Positions 55,196-63,900 of a stretch of 64,000 nucleotides of DNA are shown piece after piece (the stretch's first letter is position 1; each line of letters begins with the position of its first letter). The notes beneath the pieces were generated by a model that was not told the DNA's origin, made no database searches, and saw only the letters and a program-made list of their open reading frames with translations. The stretch is from Piscinibacter defluvii (lineage in GTDB: Bacteria > Pseudomonadota > Gammaproteobacteria > Burkholderiales > Burkholderiaceae_C). The DNA lies in NCBI RefSeq assembly GCF_004011805.1, contig NZ_RCHJ01000006.1, positions 327,974 to 391,973 of the forward strand, in the 5' to 3' direction. A program made the translations under genes and the position numbers.

Positions 55196-55705
55196 TCAGT
55201 AGCGGCTCGGCGTGTCGTCCAGCCGGGCCAGCAGGTAGTGCGCGCCCGGGATCGGGTTGTAGTAGTAGGGCGCCGTTTCCTCGAAGCCGAGCGAGGCGTA
55301 GAGTTCGCGCGCGGCCTCCATGTCGTCCAGCGTGTCGAGCAGGATCACCGAGTAGCCGCAGCGCCGCGCCTCGTCCATCAGCGTCTGCGCGAGCAGGCGG
55401 CCCAGGCCGAAGCGGCGGAACGCCGGGCGCACGTACAGGCGCTTCATCTCGCAGGCGTTGGCATGGTCCACGTCGGGCAGCGGGCGGAACGCACCGCAGC
55501 CGGCCAGCGCGCCGTCCACCAGCGCCAGCAGCAGGCAGCCCTGCGGCTCGGCATAGTCGCCGGGCAGGCTGCGCAACTCGTCCTCGAAGTTCTGGAAGCA
55601 CAGGTCCACGCCCAGCGAGGCAGCGTACTCGCGGAAGATCTCGCGCGCCGCGTCGAGTTCGGCGGGCTGTTCGGGGCGCACCAGGCGGATGTCGGGGCCG
55701 ATCAT
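55196..55705 (-). CDS. GNAT-family N-acetyltransferase
   Basis: A 169-residue acetyl-CoA-dependent transferase. The acetyl-CoA binding motif A is RLYVRPAFRRFGLGRLLAQT, preceded by beta-4 with LPDVDHANACEMKRLYV; motif B is LYASLGFEETAPYY. ATG 55705 gives MIGPDIRLVRPEQPAE, the usual length. It is first gene of the operon leading to the aldolase (13-bp gap). The substrate is unknown. Confidence 0.88.
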   Translation of the reverse strand: MIGPDIRLVRPEQPAELDAAREIFREYAASLGVDLCFQNFEDELRSLPGDYAEPQGCLLLALVDGALAGCGAFRPLPDVDHANACEMKRLYVRPAFRRFGLGRLLAQTLMDEARRCGYSVILLDTLDDMEAARELYASLGFEETAPYYYNPIPGAHYLLARLDDTPSRY

Positions 55706-55813
55706 GCGCTCGGCTTGTCGGGAGCGGTGGCGGGAACCCGACGATAACCCGAGCCGGCCCCAACCGGGCTCGCCCCAGCCCGCGCGCCGGCATGCGCGCG
55801 GTCCTTCGCCAGG

Positions 55814-55843
55814 CGCACGGGTGTCCGCAGGGACACCCATGCG
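55814..55843 (-). terminator. Strong hairpin ending the DMT/aminotransferase/PhzF operon
   Basis: CGCACGGGTGTCC (55814-55826), loop GCAG, GGACACCCATGCG (55831-55843): a 13-pair stem with one C-A mismatch, 7 bp after the last gene's stop on the minus strand. It separates that operon from the GNAT-aldolase operon. No T-run. Confidence 0.55.
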
Positions 55844-55850
55844 TCCGGGC

Positions 55851-56804
55851 TCAGCCCCCCGCCAGCACGCGCGCGAACACCTCGCTGTCGACGTTGCCCC
55901 CGGTCAGCGCCAGGCCGATGCTGCGCGCCGCGCGGCGCGTGCGCTGCTGCAGCGCGGCGGCCAGCGCCGCGGCACCGGCGCCCTCGGCGACGTTGTGCGT
56001 CGCGGCGAACAGCAGCCGCATCGCCGCGGCCACCTCGTCGTCGGTCACGGCGACGATCTGGTCGACCTCGCGCCGGATGATCGCGAGCGCGGCCGGCTCG
56101 GGCACGCGGCAGGCCATGCCGTCGGCCAGCACCGTGCTCACCGGCGCCTCCACCGGCCGCCCGGCCTCGAAGGAATGCAGGTAGGCCGGCGCATGCGCCG
56201 ACACCACGCCGACGATGCGGCTGCCCGCGCCGGTGGCCGCGCGCGCCGCGGCGCAGGCGCAGATGCCCGAGCCCAGGCCGATCGGCACGTACACCACCTC
56301 GGGCTGCGCGGCCTCGAAGAACTCCATCCAGTAGGTCGCGACCCCGCGCACGAGGTCGGGGTGGAACGAGGGCACCATGTGCGCGCCGCGCTGTGCGGCC
56401 AGCGCCTGCGCGTGTTCGCGCGCGGCCTGGAAGTCCTCGCCGTGTTCGACGAGTTCGGCGCCGAGCGCGCGCATCGCCGCGTTCTTCTCCAGCGAGTTGC
56501 CGTGCGGCACGACGATGGTGGCGCGCAGGCCGTGGCGCGCGGCGGCGAAGGCGACCGACTGTCCGTGATTGCCGCGTGTCGCGCTGAGCACCTCGCGCAG
56601 CCCCGGTTCGCGCCGCAGCAGCGCATCGAAGTAGACCAGGCCGCCACGCAGCTTGAAGGCACCGACCGGGCCGTGGTTCTCGTGCTTGAGCCACACGGGG
56701 GCACCCAGGCGCGCCTCCAGCTGCGGCCAGCGGTGCTGCGGCGTCGGCGGCACATGCGGGCGCACCAGCGCGCGGGCGGCCTCGAGGTCGTCGCGGGTGA
56801 ACAT
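55851..56804 (-). CDS. Threonine dehydratase-like PLP enzyme (fold type II)
   Basis: A 317-residue protein of the serine/threonine dehydratase family. The PLP lysine is K51 in NHGPVGAFKLRGGL; SATRGNHGQSVAFAAARHGL is the substrate loop, the phosphate-binding glycine stretch is IGLGSGICACAAAR, and LALTGGNVD closes the domain. No C-terminal ACT domain, so a catabolic type. It may deaminate threonine, serine, hydroxy-aspartate or a related amino acid. Last gene of the MocR-divergent operon, 2 bp after the VOC stop. Confidence 0.9.
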   Translation of the reverse strand: MFTRDDLEAARALVRPHVPPTPQHRWPQLEARLGAPVWLKHENHGPVGAFKLRGGLVYFDALLRREPGLREVLSATRGNHGQSVAFAAARHGLRATIVVPHGNSLEKNAAMRALGAELVEHGEDFQAAREHAQALAAQRGAHMVPSFHPDLVRGVATYWMEFFEAAQPEVVYVPIGLGSGICACAAARAATGAGSRIVGVVSAHAPAYLHSFEAGRPVEAPVSTVLADGMACRVPEPAALAIIRREVDQIVAVTDDEVAAAMRLLFAATHNVAEGAGAAALAAALQQRTRRAARSIGLALTGGNVDSEVFARVLAGG

Positions 56805-56806
56805 GG

Positions 56807-57454
56807 TCAGTCTCCGGGCAGGGTCAGGCGGCATTCGCCGAGCGGCGTGGCGAGCACGGCCTCGAGCGGCGCGCCGGGCTCCGGCGCCACGGCGATGCCG
56901 TCGGGCAGCGCCTCGCGCAGCGGCGCCGGCAGCGCGCGGACGGTGAGCTCGCGCAGCACCACCGGGCTGGCCGGCAGGCTGTCGCAGGGATGGGCGTCGC
57001 CCCATTCGATCAGCGTCGGCCACTGGCCCTGCGCGAGGCGCGCGCCGTCGGGCCGCACCGCGATGCGCCAGCGCAGCGTGCCGCGGCTGGCGGCCAGCAT
57101 CTCGCCGCGGTCGATGCCGCCGGCGCGCCAGGCGGCGCAGGCCGCGTCGAGGTCGTCCACCCGCGCCACCCAGTGGATCAGCGCCGGGCCGCGCGCCAGA
57201 CGCGCCTGCAGCGCGGCATCGTCGAGGTCGAACCAGCGCACCCGGCCGGGTGGTGGCGCGGCCGCGTCGATGGCGATGATCTCGAGGTAGGCGCGCGGGA
57301 AGCCGTGCCCGTCGATGCGCAGCAGGCGGTTGTGCGTGCCCATCAGCGGGTGCGCGCCGCCGGGTGCGGGCGTGACGCCGAGCGTCGCCTCGCACCACGC
57401 CACGCCCTGTGCGAGCGAGGCCGCACCGACCACCAGGTGGTCGAGGCCTAGCAT
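56807..57454 (-). CDS. Glyoxalase-like (VOC) domain protein
   Basis: A 215-residue protein. MLGLDHLVVGAASLAQGVAW and GTHNRLLRIDGHGFPRAYLE match the Glyoxalase_3-like branch of the VOC superfamily, with His near the N-terminus and a Glu (YLEIIAID) as likely metal ligands. ALIHWVARVDDLDAACAAWR starts the second half. Substrate unknown. The ATG overlaps the PhzF stop, so it is translationally coupled. Confidence 0.85.
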   Translation of the reverse strand: MLGLDHLVVGAASLAQGVAWCEATLGVTPAPGGAHPLMGTHNRLLRIDGHGFPRAYLEIIAIDAAAPPPGRVRWFDLDDAALQARLARGPALIHWVARVDDLDAACAAWRAGGIDRGEMLAASRGTLRWRIAVRPDGARLAQGQWPTLIEWGDAHPCDSLPASPVVLRELTVRALPAPLREALPDGIAVAPEPGAPLEAVLATPLGECRLTLPGD

Positions 57455-58290
57455 CACAGGGCAACCTGCCCGGCCACGACCTCGACGCAGTCGCCACCAA
57501 CCCAGACCTGACCGTCGACGCGCTCGACGTGCACCCGCCCGGCGCGGCCCAGCGCGGTGCCCTGCGCGGCCAAGTAGCGCTCGGGCGCCAGGCCGGCGCC
57601 GATCAGCCACTGGCCCAGGCTCGCGTTCAGGCTGCCGGTGACCGGGTCCTCGGTCGGCCCGACGCCGCGGATAAAGGCGCGCACCTCGAACTGCGCGTCG
57701 TGCCCCGGCGGACAGGGCGCGACCACGCCGATGTCGGCCGGCTCGAGCGCCGCGAAGTCCGGCTTCAGCGCGAGCAGTTCGTCGCGCGAGCCGAGCAGCA
57801 CCGCCACCCAGCCCGGGCCGTTGTCGACCCACTGGGCGGCGCGGATCGCATCGGCCGGAATGCGCAGGCTGCGCGCGATCGAGGCCAGCGTGGCCGCATC
57901 GACGGCGCCGCCGCGCAGCAGCTTCGGCGCAGCGAACGCGAGCCGCGTGCCGTCGCGCCGCACCCGCACCAGGCCCACGCCGCATTGCTGCACCACCGCG
58001 TCGGCCGACTTCGGGCGGCCGCCCGCGGCCAGCCAGGCGTGGCAGCTGCCGAGCGTGGGGTGGCCGGCGAACGGCAGCTCGCGGTCGGGCGTGAAGATGC
58101 GCACCCGGTAGTCGGCCTGCGGCTCGGTGGGCGGCAGCAGGAAGGTGGTCTCGCTGAAGTTGGTCCAGCGCGCGAAGGCCTGCAGCGTCGCGTCGTCCAG
58201 GCCGTCGGCCTCGTGCACCACCGCGAGCGGGTTGCCCTTCAGCGGCGTCGCGGTGAAGACGTCGATTTCGTGGTACCGATGAAGGCTCAT
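57454..58290 (-). CDS. PhzF-family isomerase
   Basis: A 278-residue protein of the diaminopimelate-epimerase-like fold. The opening HEIDVFTATPLKGNPLAVV and NFSETTFLLPP with catalytic-type Glu47 are diagnostic; RIFTPDRELPFAGHPTLGSC and GPTEDPVTGSLNASLGQWL complete the pattern. PhzF proteins isomerise small amino or hydroxy acids, but most members have no known substrate. It lies in a compact operon with an aminotransferase and an exporter. Confidence 0.93.
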   Translation of the reverse strand: MSLHRYHEIDVFTATPLKGNPLAVVHEADGLDDATLQAFARWTNFSETTFLLPPTEPQADYRVRIFTPDRELPFAGHPTLGSCHAWLAAGGRPKSADAVVQQCGVGLVRVRRDGTRLAFAAPKLLRGGAVDAATLASIARSLRIPADAIRAAQWVDNGPGWVAVLLGSRDELLALKPDFAALEPADIGVVAPCPPGHDAQFEVRAFIRGVGPTEDPVTGSLNASLGQWLIGAGLAPERYLAAQGTALGRAGRVHVERVDGQVWVGGDCVEVVAGQVAL

Positions 58291-59453
58291 GTGGTTTCCT
58301 TCAGCGCCTGCGCCAGCAGCTCGACGCCGCGCTCGATCTGCTCCGGCGCCACGGTGACGAAGCTCAGCCGCAGCGTATTCGCCTGCGGTCGTTCGGCAAA
58401 GAAGGGCGCGCCCGGCACGAAGGCCATGCCGCGTTCGACCGCGTGCGGCAGCAGCGCCGCCGCGTCGATGCCCTCGGGCAGCTCGACCCAGAAGAACATG
58501 CCGCCGCGCGGCGCCTGCCAGCGGCAGCCGGGCGGGAGGTGGCGCGCCAGCGCCGCGGCCATCGCGTCGCGCCGCGCGCGGTAGCGCGCGCGGATGGTCG
58601 GCACATGCTCGCGCAGGAAGCCGTCGCGGATCACCTCGTGCACCACGCGCTGGTTGAAGCCGGGGGTGTGCAGGTCGGCGGCCTGCTTGGCCTGCAGCAG
58701 CTTGGGGAAGACCTCCGTGGGCGCCACCACGTAGCCCAGGCGCAGCCCCGGCGCCAGCACCTTGGAGAACGAGCCGAGGTAGATCGTGTTGAGCGGATGC
58801 CGGGCCGCCAGCGGCGCGGGCGGCGGGCTGTCGAACCACAGGTCGCCGTAGGGGTTGTCCTCGACGATCGGCAGGCCCATCGCCGCGGCCGCGTCGGCCA
58901 CCGCCACGCGGCGCGCCGCGCTCATGCAGCGCCCGCTCGGGTTCTGGAAGTTCGGCAGCAGGTAGAGGAAACGCGCGCCGCGCGCCTGCGCCAGCGCGTC
59001 GACGCGCGGGCCGTCGTCGTCGCACGGCAGGCTGATCGTCTCGGGCTCGTAGGGCGCGAAGGCCTGCAGTGCGCCGAGGTAGGTGGGCGCCTCGACGGCC
59101 ACGCCGCTTCCCGCATCGAGCAGCAGCTTGGCCACCAGGTCCAGGCCCTGCTGCGAGCCGGTGGTGATCAGCACCTGCCCGGGCGCGGCCGCCAGGCCCT
59201 GTTCGTTCAGCTGCGCCGCGACCCACTCGCGCAGCGGCGCATAGCCTTCGCTGGCGGCGTACTGCAGCGCCTCGCGTGGCGTGTCGCGCAGCACGCGCTC
59301 GCTGGCCGCGCGCATCGCCTCGACCGGGAAGCTCTCCGGCGCCGGCAGGCCGCCGGCCAGCGAGAGGATGCCGGGGCGCTCGGTGACCTTGAGGATCTCG
59401 CGGATCACCGAGGGGTTCATGCGCGCCGCACGGCGCGCGAGGGTGAAGCTCAT
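58287..59453 (-). CDS. PLP-dependent aminotransferase (2-aminoadipate type)
   Basis: A 388-residue class I/II aminotransferase without a DNA-binding domain. FTLARRAARMNPSVIREILK and GILSLAGGLPAPESFPVEAM are the N-terminal signature of LysN/2-aminoadipate-type enzymes. The PLP lysine is K231 in YLGSFSKVLAPGLRLGY, and NFQNPSGRCMS is the conserved loop. It overlaps both neighbours by a few bases. The likely substrate is a bulky or branched amino acid. Confidence 0.92.
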   Translation of the reverse strand: MSFTLARRAARMNPSVIREILKVTERPGILSLAGGLPAPESFPVEAMRAASERVLRDTPREALQYAASEGYAPLREWVAAQLNEQGLAAAPGQVLITTGSQQGLDLVAKLLLDAGSGVAVEAPTYLGALQAFAPYEPETISLPCDDDGPRVDALAQARGARFLYLLPNFQNPSGRCMSAARRVAVADAAAAMGLPIVEDNPYGDLWFDSPPPAPLAARHPLNTIYLGSFSKVLAPGLRLGYVVAPTEVFPKLLQAKQAADLHTPGFNQRVVHEVIRDGFLREHVPTIRARYRARRDAMAAALARHLPPGCRWQAPRGGMFFWVELPEGIDAAALLPHAVERGMAFVPGAPFFAERPQANTLRLSFVTVAPEQIERGVELLAQALKETT

Positions 59454-60370
59454 GGCATGGTCCTTGTCGCCGGCCGCACCGCCACCGGCATCTTCTTGCC
59501 CACCAGCACCGTCGCCACCACGGCCAGCGCGAAGGTGACGGTCAGCGGGTCGAGCGTCTCGCCCAGCAGCGGCACCGCCGCCAGCAGCGAGAGAAAGGGC
59601 TGCACCAACTGCACCTGGCTGACGCGCACCGCGCCGCCCAGCGCCAGGCCGCGGTACCAGGCGAAGAAGCCCAGCCACATCGAGAACAGTGCCACGTAGG
59701 CGAAGCCGGCCCAGGCCGAGGCGCGCACCGGCGCGTCCGGCCAGGCGTGCAGCGCCACCGGCAGCGTGAGCGGCAGGCTCAGCACCAGCACCCAGCAGAT
59801 CACCTGCTCGGCCGGCATCTGCGTGGCCAGGCGCGCGCCCGAGACATAACCGAGCGCGGTGCAGGCCACCGCGCCGAGCAGCAGCGCATCGGCCGCGGTC
59901 AGCGCACCGCCGCTTTGCAGCAGCGCGAAGGCCACCACCAGCGCGCAGCCCGCGCCGGCGCAGGCCCAGAAACCGGCCGACGGGCGCTGGCGGAAGTGCA
60001 GCGCCGCCGCCACCGCGGTGGCCAGCGGCATCAGCCCGGTGACCACGGCGGCATGCATCGCATCCACGTGGCGCAGCGCCAGGCCGATGAAGAGCGGGAA
60101 GCCGACCACCGTGCCGAGCGCCGAGGCGAAGAAGGTCGGCAGCTGCCCGGCGCGCGGCCGCGGCGCGCGAGTGGCGAGCAGGTACAGCAGCGCCAGCAGC
60201 CCGGCCACCGCGGCGCGGCCGGCGGTGACGAACAGCGGCGGCAGCTGCGGGTCGTCGGCCGGGCCGACGGCCAGGCGCGTCATCGGCAGCGTCAGCGCGA
60301 AGATCGCGACGCCCAGCAGCCCGAGCCAGAGGCCACGGGTCTCGTCGACGGAACGGGGGTGGTGCGGCAT
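59450..60370 (-). CDS. EamA/DMT-family transporter
   Basis: A 306-residue membrane protein with ten hydrophobic segments in two EamA repeats (LWLGLLGVAIFALTLPMTRL starts the first; ALLLGAVACTALGYVSGARL the second). The family exports amino acids and metabolites. It is first gene of the five-gene operon read away from the MocR regulator. The GTAC-rich operator region lies 36 bp before its start. Confidence 0.9.
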   Translation of the reverse strand: MPHHPRSVDETRGLWLGLLGVAIFALTLPMTRLAVGPADDPQLPPLFVTAGRAAVAGLLALLYLLATRAPRPRAGQLPTFFASALGTVVGFPLFIGLALRHVDAMHAAVVTGLMPLATAVAAALHFRQRPSAGFWACAGAGCALVVAFALLQSGGALTAADALLLGAVACTALGYVSGARLATQMPAEQVICWVLVLSLPLTLPVALHAWPDAPVRASAWAGFAYVALFSMWLGFFAWYRGLALGGAVRVSQVQLVQPFLSLLAAVPLLGETLDPLTVTFALAVVATVLVGKKMPVAVRPATRTMP

Positions 60371-60405
60371 GGTCGGGGCAGTCTAGGCGCGCCACCAGCA
60401 CAGAA

Positions 60406-60445
60406 CCAGTACACTGCCGGTACAGATTCGCCAAACTGTACTGCC
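60406..60445. promoter_or_regulatory. Putative MocR operator with TCTGTACCGG and TGTACTGG
   Basis: On the minus strand TCTGTACCGG (60426-60417) is followed by TGTACTGG (60413-60406), 11 bp between the GTAC cores. CTGTACTG occurs on the plus strand at 60436-60443. The 91-bp divergent region holds promoters for the exporter operon and the MocR gene. The same decamer precedes the MocR gene at 3.1 kb. Inferred operator. Confidence 0.5.
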
Positions 60446-60461
60446 TTTCGCATCAGCACAG

Positions 60462-61913
60462 ATGACCGAGCCCCTGCTCTCGCGCGGCGCCGACCGCAGC
60501 CTGACCGACCAACTCGCGACCCGCTTCGCCGAGCGCATCCGCCAGCGCCTGCTGGCGCCCGGCGCGCGCCTGCCCTCCGTGCGCGAATGTGCGCGCCGCC
60601 ATGCGGTGAGCCCGACCACGGTGGTGGCGGCGTACGACCAGCTGCTCGCGCAGGGGCTGGTGGAGGCGCGCCGGCAGCGCGGCTTCTTCGTGCGCGGGCC
60701 CAGAGGCGAGGACGGTGGCGAGCCGCGCGGCGCGGCGGCCGGGCCGGCCCCGGCACCGCTGCACCGCACGCCGCTGCCGGTCAGCGCGACCATGCTGATC
60801 CGCGGCATGTTCCAGCCGCCCGGCGCGCAGCCGATGCCGGGCCTGGGCACGCTGCCGGTGGACTGGCTGGACGCCGGCCTGATCGGCAGCGCGCTGCGCA
60901 AGGTCAGCGCCGCGCTCGGGCGTGGCGCGCTGCAGTACGGCGAGCCGGCCGGCGAGGCGCGCCTGCGCCGCGCGCTCGCCACCCGGCTGGCCGACCTGGG
61001 CGTGCGCGCCGCGCCGGAGCAGATCGTCACCAGCGTGGGCGCGACCCATGCGCTGGACATCGTCACGCGCACGCTGGCCAAGCCGGGCGACAGCGTGCTG
61101 GTCGACGAGCCGGGCTGGTCGGTCGAGTACGCGCGCCTGGCCGCGCTCGGCCTGCGCGTGCTGCCGGTGCCGCGCGGGCCCGAGGGGCCCGACCTGGCGG
61201 TGATGCAGCGCCTGATCGAGGCCCAGCCGCCGGGGGCACGGCCGCGCCTGTACGTCACCGTCTCGGTGCTGCACAACCCGACCGGCGCGTCGCTCTCGCT
61301 GCAGTCGGCGCACCGGGTGCTGCAGCTGGCGCAGGCGCACGACCTGGTGATCGTCGAGGACGACACCTACGCGCATTTCGCGCCGCCGCACCTGCCGCGC
61401 CTGGCGGCGCTGGACGCGCTCGAGCGCACCGTCTACGTGGGTGGCTTCTCGAAGATCCTCACGCCGAGCTGGCGTGTCGGCTACCTGGCCGCGCCGCCCG
61501 CGCTGGTGGACCGGCTGGTCGACGCCAAGCTGCTGTCGACGCTGACCACGCCGTCGATGACCGAGCTGGCGCTGGCGCACTGCCTCGAGCAGGGCCTGCT
61601 GCGCCGCCATGCCGAGCGCGTGCAGCGCCAGCTCGACGACGCACGCAACCGCGCGGTGCGCCTGGTGCAGGCGCACGACTGCCGCCTCGCCGCCGAGCCG
61701 CGCGGGCTGTTCGGCTGGGTCGACGTCGGCGTCGACACCGAACGGCTGTCGCAGCTGCTGCTGGACGACGGCTGGCTGATCGCGCCCGGCGCGCTGTTCC
61801 ATGCCACGCACCGGCCGACCACGCTCATGCGCATCAACTTCGCCACCACGCAGGAGGCGCGCTTCTGGCGCGCGCTGGTCCGGGCCCGGGCTACGATGTC
61901 CGGTCTTTCGTGA
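60462..61913 (+). CDS. MocR-family regulator (GntR winged helix + aminotransferase fold)
   Basis: A 483-residue protein. Residues about 12-72 form the GntR winged helix (LATRFAERIRQRLLAPGARL, LPSVRECARRHAVSPTTVVA, QGLVEARRQRGFFV). The rest is an aminotransferase-like domain with PLP lysine K331 in VGGFSKILTPSWRVGY and the motif SVLHNPTGASLS. It should control the divergent exporter/aminotransferase/PhzF operon in response to an amino acid or PLP adduct. It is only moderately similar to the MocR protein at 3.1 kb. Confidence 0.92.
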   Translation: MTEPLLSRGADRSLTDQLATRFAERIRQRLLAPGARLPSVRECARRHAVSPTTVVAAYDQLLAQGLVEARRQRGFFVRGPRGEDGGEPRGAAAGPAPAPLHRTPLPVSATMLIRGMFQPPGAQPMPGLGTLPVDWLDAGLIGSALRKVSAALGRGALQYGEPAGEARLRRALATRLADLGVRAAPEQIVTSVGATHALDIVTRTLAKPGDSVLVDEPGWSVEYARLAALGLRVLPVPRGPEGPDLAVMQRLIEAQPPGARPRLYVTVSVLHNPTGASLSLQSAHRVLQLAQAHDLVIVEDDTYAHFAPPHLPRLAALDALERTVYVGGFSKILTPSWRVGYLAAPPALVDRLVDAKLLSTLTTPSMTELALAHCLEQGLLRRHAERVQRQLDDARNRAVRLVQAHDCRLAAEPRGLFGWVDVGVDTERLSQLLLDDGWLIAPGALFHATHRPTTLMRINFATTQEARFWRALVRARATMSGLS

Positions 61914-61944
61914 CCAGCCGTAACAGCGCAAAATCCATCCCGCC

Positions 61945-62691
61945 ATGCACAGCGAGATGTTCGAGCCCACCATCCCGTTCGGCGAGCCCGAACTGATGCG
62001 GGTGAGCGCGTACCAGCGCTACCTCGATCAGATGAAGGCCGACACGGCGGGCAACCGCATCAGCACGCGCATCTCGCAGTTGAGCCCTTCGCTGCAGGCC
62101 GACCTGCTGCGCTTCGGCCAGGACGGCGACGAGTCCGAGGTGGTCGAGGTGCTGGCCGCCTGCGTGCGCCACGGCAAGCGCGTCACCATCCACCTGCAGT
62201 GCGGCGCGCGTGTCGTGCCGCTGACCGTGTTCGCGCAGGAGCGCCTGGTGCACTGCCCGCTGGCGATGGACGAACTGGCCGGCAAGCACCTGCTCGAATT
62301 GCGCGTGATGCACGTCGAGCCGGCACTGCTGCGCCCGCCGGGTGACCCGGACCAGGCGCTGGTCGGCGCCGAGCACATGCACCACCCGCTCGGGCCGCTG
62401 CTGTGGGAGCTGGCGATGCGCGGGCTGCGCCGCGAGCTGCTGCCGGAGATCGCCGGCCCGGCGGTCTACCGCGTCGCGCCGGGGCTGGACCTGCGCTCCA
62501 TCCCCATCAGCGGCGCGCTGCAGGCCGCCATCACCCGCCTGGCGCGCCAGCCGGCCACCCTGCGCGACCTGGCCGACTGGCCCGGCCTGGACCGCGAACG
62601 CGCCACCCGGCTGCTCAATGCGTTGTACCTGCAGTCGGGCCTGATCGTCAGCCGCTCGCACCCGGACGCGGTGCGCGACACCTGGTTCTGA
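61945..62691 (+). CDS. Conserved protein of unknown function
   Basis: A 248-residue soluble protein. No signal peptide or membrane helix. The N-terminal half is mixed alpha/beta (LAACVRHGKRVTIHLQCGAR VVPLTVFAQ); the C-terminal 60 residues look like a helical, winged-helix-like region (ALQAAITRLARQPATLRDLA, RATRLLNALYLQSGLIVSRS), similar to the helical end of DUF4388-type proteins. It may be regulatory. It is 31 bp after the MocR gene on the same strand. No confident family. Confidence 0.6.
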   Translation: MHSEMFEPTIPFGEPELMRVSAYQRYLDQMKADTAGNRISTRISQLSPSLQADLLRFGQDGDESEVVEVLAACVRHGKRVTIHLQCGARVVPLTVFAQERLVHCPLAMDELAGKHLLELRVMHVEPALLRPPGDPDQALVGAEHMHHPLGPLLWELAMRGLRRELLPEIAGPAVYRVAPGLDLRSIPISGALQAAITRLARQPATLRDLADWPGLDRERATRLLNALYLQSGLIVSRSHPDAVRDTWF

Positions 62692-63009
62692 GCGCCGCCT
62701 GAGCGGACCACGCGCGCCATCGCGGTGCACGGCCCGGACCGCGCCACGATTTGTTCGCGCTTGCCTCCCCTTACGCAACACAACACCTTGTGCGCCGTCG
62801 TAGCGTGAATCGTTCACGCCGCGCCTGTAGTCTCGACCTCGCTCGTCGCACGGCAGAAGGGTCGCAGACAACACCCCACGGTCCGTCGACGCAGCGCTGG
62901 TTCCGGTGAAGGCGTGACGCCAGGAGGGCATGGAGGAGGCACCGGTGTTGTCGATCCACGGGTCGGTGCGGCGCAGGCCGCGTCCCGTCCCGCCACGAGG
63001 CCGTTGCCG
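62692..63009. other. 318-bp intergenic region before the EPS genes
   Basis: No gene is seen. The region is slightly less GC-rich in its centre (62745-62835) and holds a perfect inverted repeat and a -10-like TAGTCT box at 62828-62833. A GTG at 62914 could start a longer form of the EpsD-like protein, but the added residues are Gly/Arg-rich and would displace the signal peptide, so the start at 63010 is preferred. Confidence 0.5.
62803..62819. promoter_or_regulatory. Operator-like palindrome upstream of epsD
   Basis: GCGTGAA (62803-62809), TCG, TTCACGC (62813-62819): a perfect 7-bp inverted repeat lying 8 bp before TAGTCT. It would overlap the -35/spacer region of a promoter reading toward epsD, a typical repressor position. 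The binding protein is unknown. Confidence 0.45.
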
Positions 63010-63900
63010 ATGGTCCTGCCCTCCGACATCTCGCCCGCCCGCGCCGCCGCGCCCGGTGCCCGCGCCTGGCTGACGCTGCTGGTCCTGCCGCTGGCCGTGG
63101 CCTGCAGCGGCGGCGACGAGCGCGCCACGCAGACCGCCGCCAAGGTCAACCGCGAGGAGATCTCGGTCCACCAGGTCAACTTCCTGCTGCAGCGCCGGCC
63201 CGGCGTGACGGCGGACAACGCGCCCGGCATGGGCCGCGCGATCCTCGAGCAGCTGATCGACCAGGAGCTCGCGCTGCAGAAGGCGCGCGAGCTGAAGGTC
63301 GAGCGCGATCCGGTGGTGCAGCAGGCGCTCGAGGCGGCGCGGCGCGACATCATCGTGCAGGCCTACCTGCAGAAGGTCGGCGACGCCGCGGCCCGGCCTT
63401 CGCCGCAGGAGGTGCAGGCCTACTACCGCGAGCACCCGGCGCTGTTCGCGCAGCGCCGCGTCTTCACGCTGCACGACGTGGCGCTCGAAGCCCCGCCGGC
63501 CGCCATCGAGCCCTGGCGCGACCGGCTGGCCGCCGCCCGCAGCCCGCAGGAGCTGGCCACGGCCCTGCAGGCCAGCACGCTGCCCTACACGGCACGCCAG
63601 TCGACCCAGGGCGCCGGCGCGCTGCCGATGGAGCTGCTGCCGCGCCTGGCCGAACTGCGCGAGGGCCAGTCGCTGCTGCTGCCGCAGCCCGGCGGGCTGC
63701 GCGTGCTGATGGTCACCGGCGTGCGCACCGACCCGCTCAGCGAGGAGGCCGCGCGCCCGGCGATCGAGCAGTACCTCGTCAACGACCGGCGCCGCCGCAT
63801 CGCCGAGCAGGAGGTCAAGGCCCTGCGCGACGGCGCGCGCATCGACTACGTCGGCAGCTTCGCCGAGGCCACGCCGGCCGTCGGCGGCGCCGCCAAATGA
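63010..63900 (+). CDS. epsD: EpsD-family peptidyl-prolyl isomerase lipoprotein
   Basis: A 296-residue protein with a lipoprotein-like signal (WLTLLVLPLAVACSGG, lipobox AVAC). The SurA-like N-terminal helices follow (VNREEISVHQVNFLLQRRPG, MGRAILEQLIDQELALQKAR), then a degenerate PPIase-like part (YYREHPALFAQRRVFTLHDV) and a C-terminal helix (IEQYLVNDRRRRIAEQEVKA). This is the pattern of EpsD proteins encoded in Betaproteobacterial exopolysaccharide clusters. It would help fold outer-membrane or periplasmic export proteins. The ATGA overlap with the next gene supports an operon. Confidence 0.82.
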   Translation: MVLPSDISPARAAAPGARAWLTLLVLPLAVACSGGDERATQTAAKVNREEISVHQVNFLLQRRPGVTADNAPGMGRAILEQLIDQELALQKARELKVERDPVVQQALEAARRDIIVQAYLQKVGDAAARPSPQEVQAYYREHPALFAQRRVFTLHDVALEAPPAAIEPWRDRLAAARSPQELATALQASTLPYTARQSTQGAGALPMELLPRLAELREGQSLLLPQPGGLRVLMVTGVRTDPLSEEAARPAIEQYLVNDRRRRIAEQEVKALRDGARIDYVGSFAEATPAVGGAAK

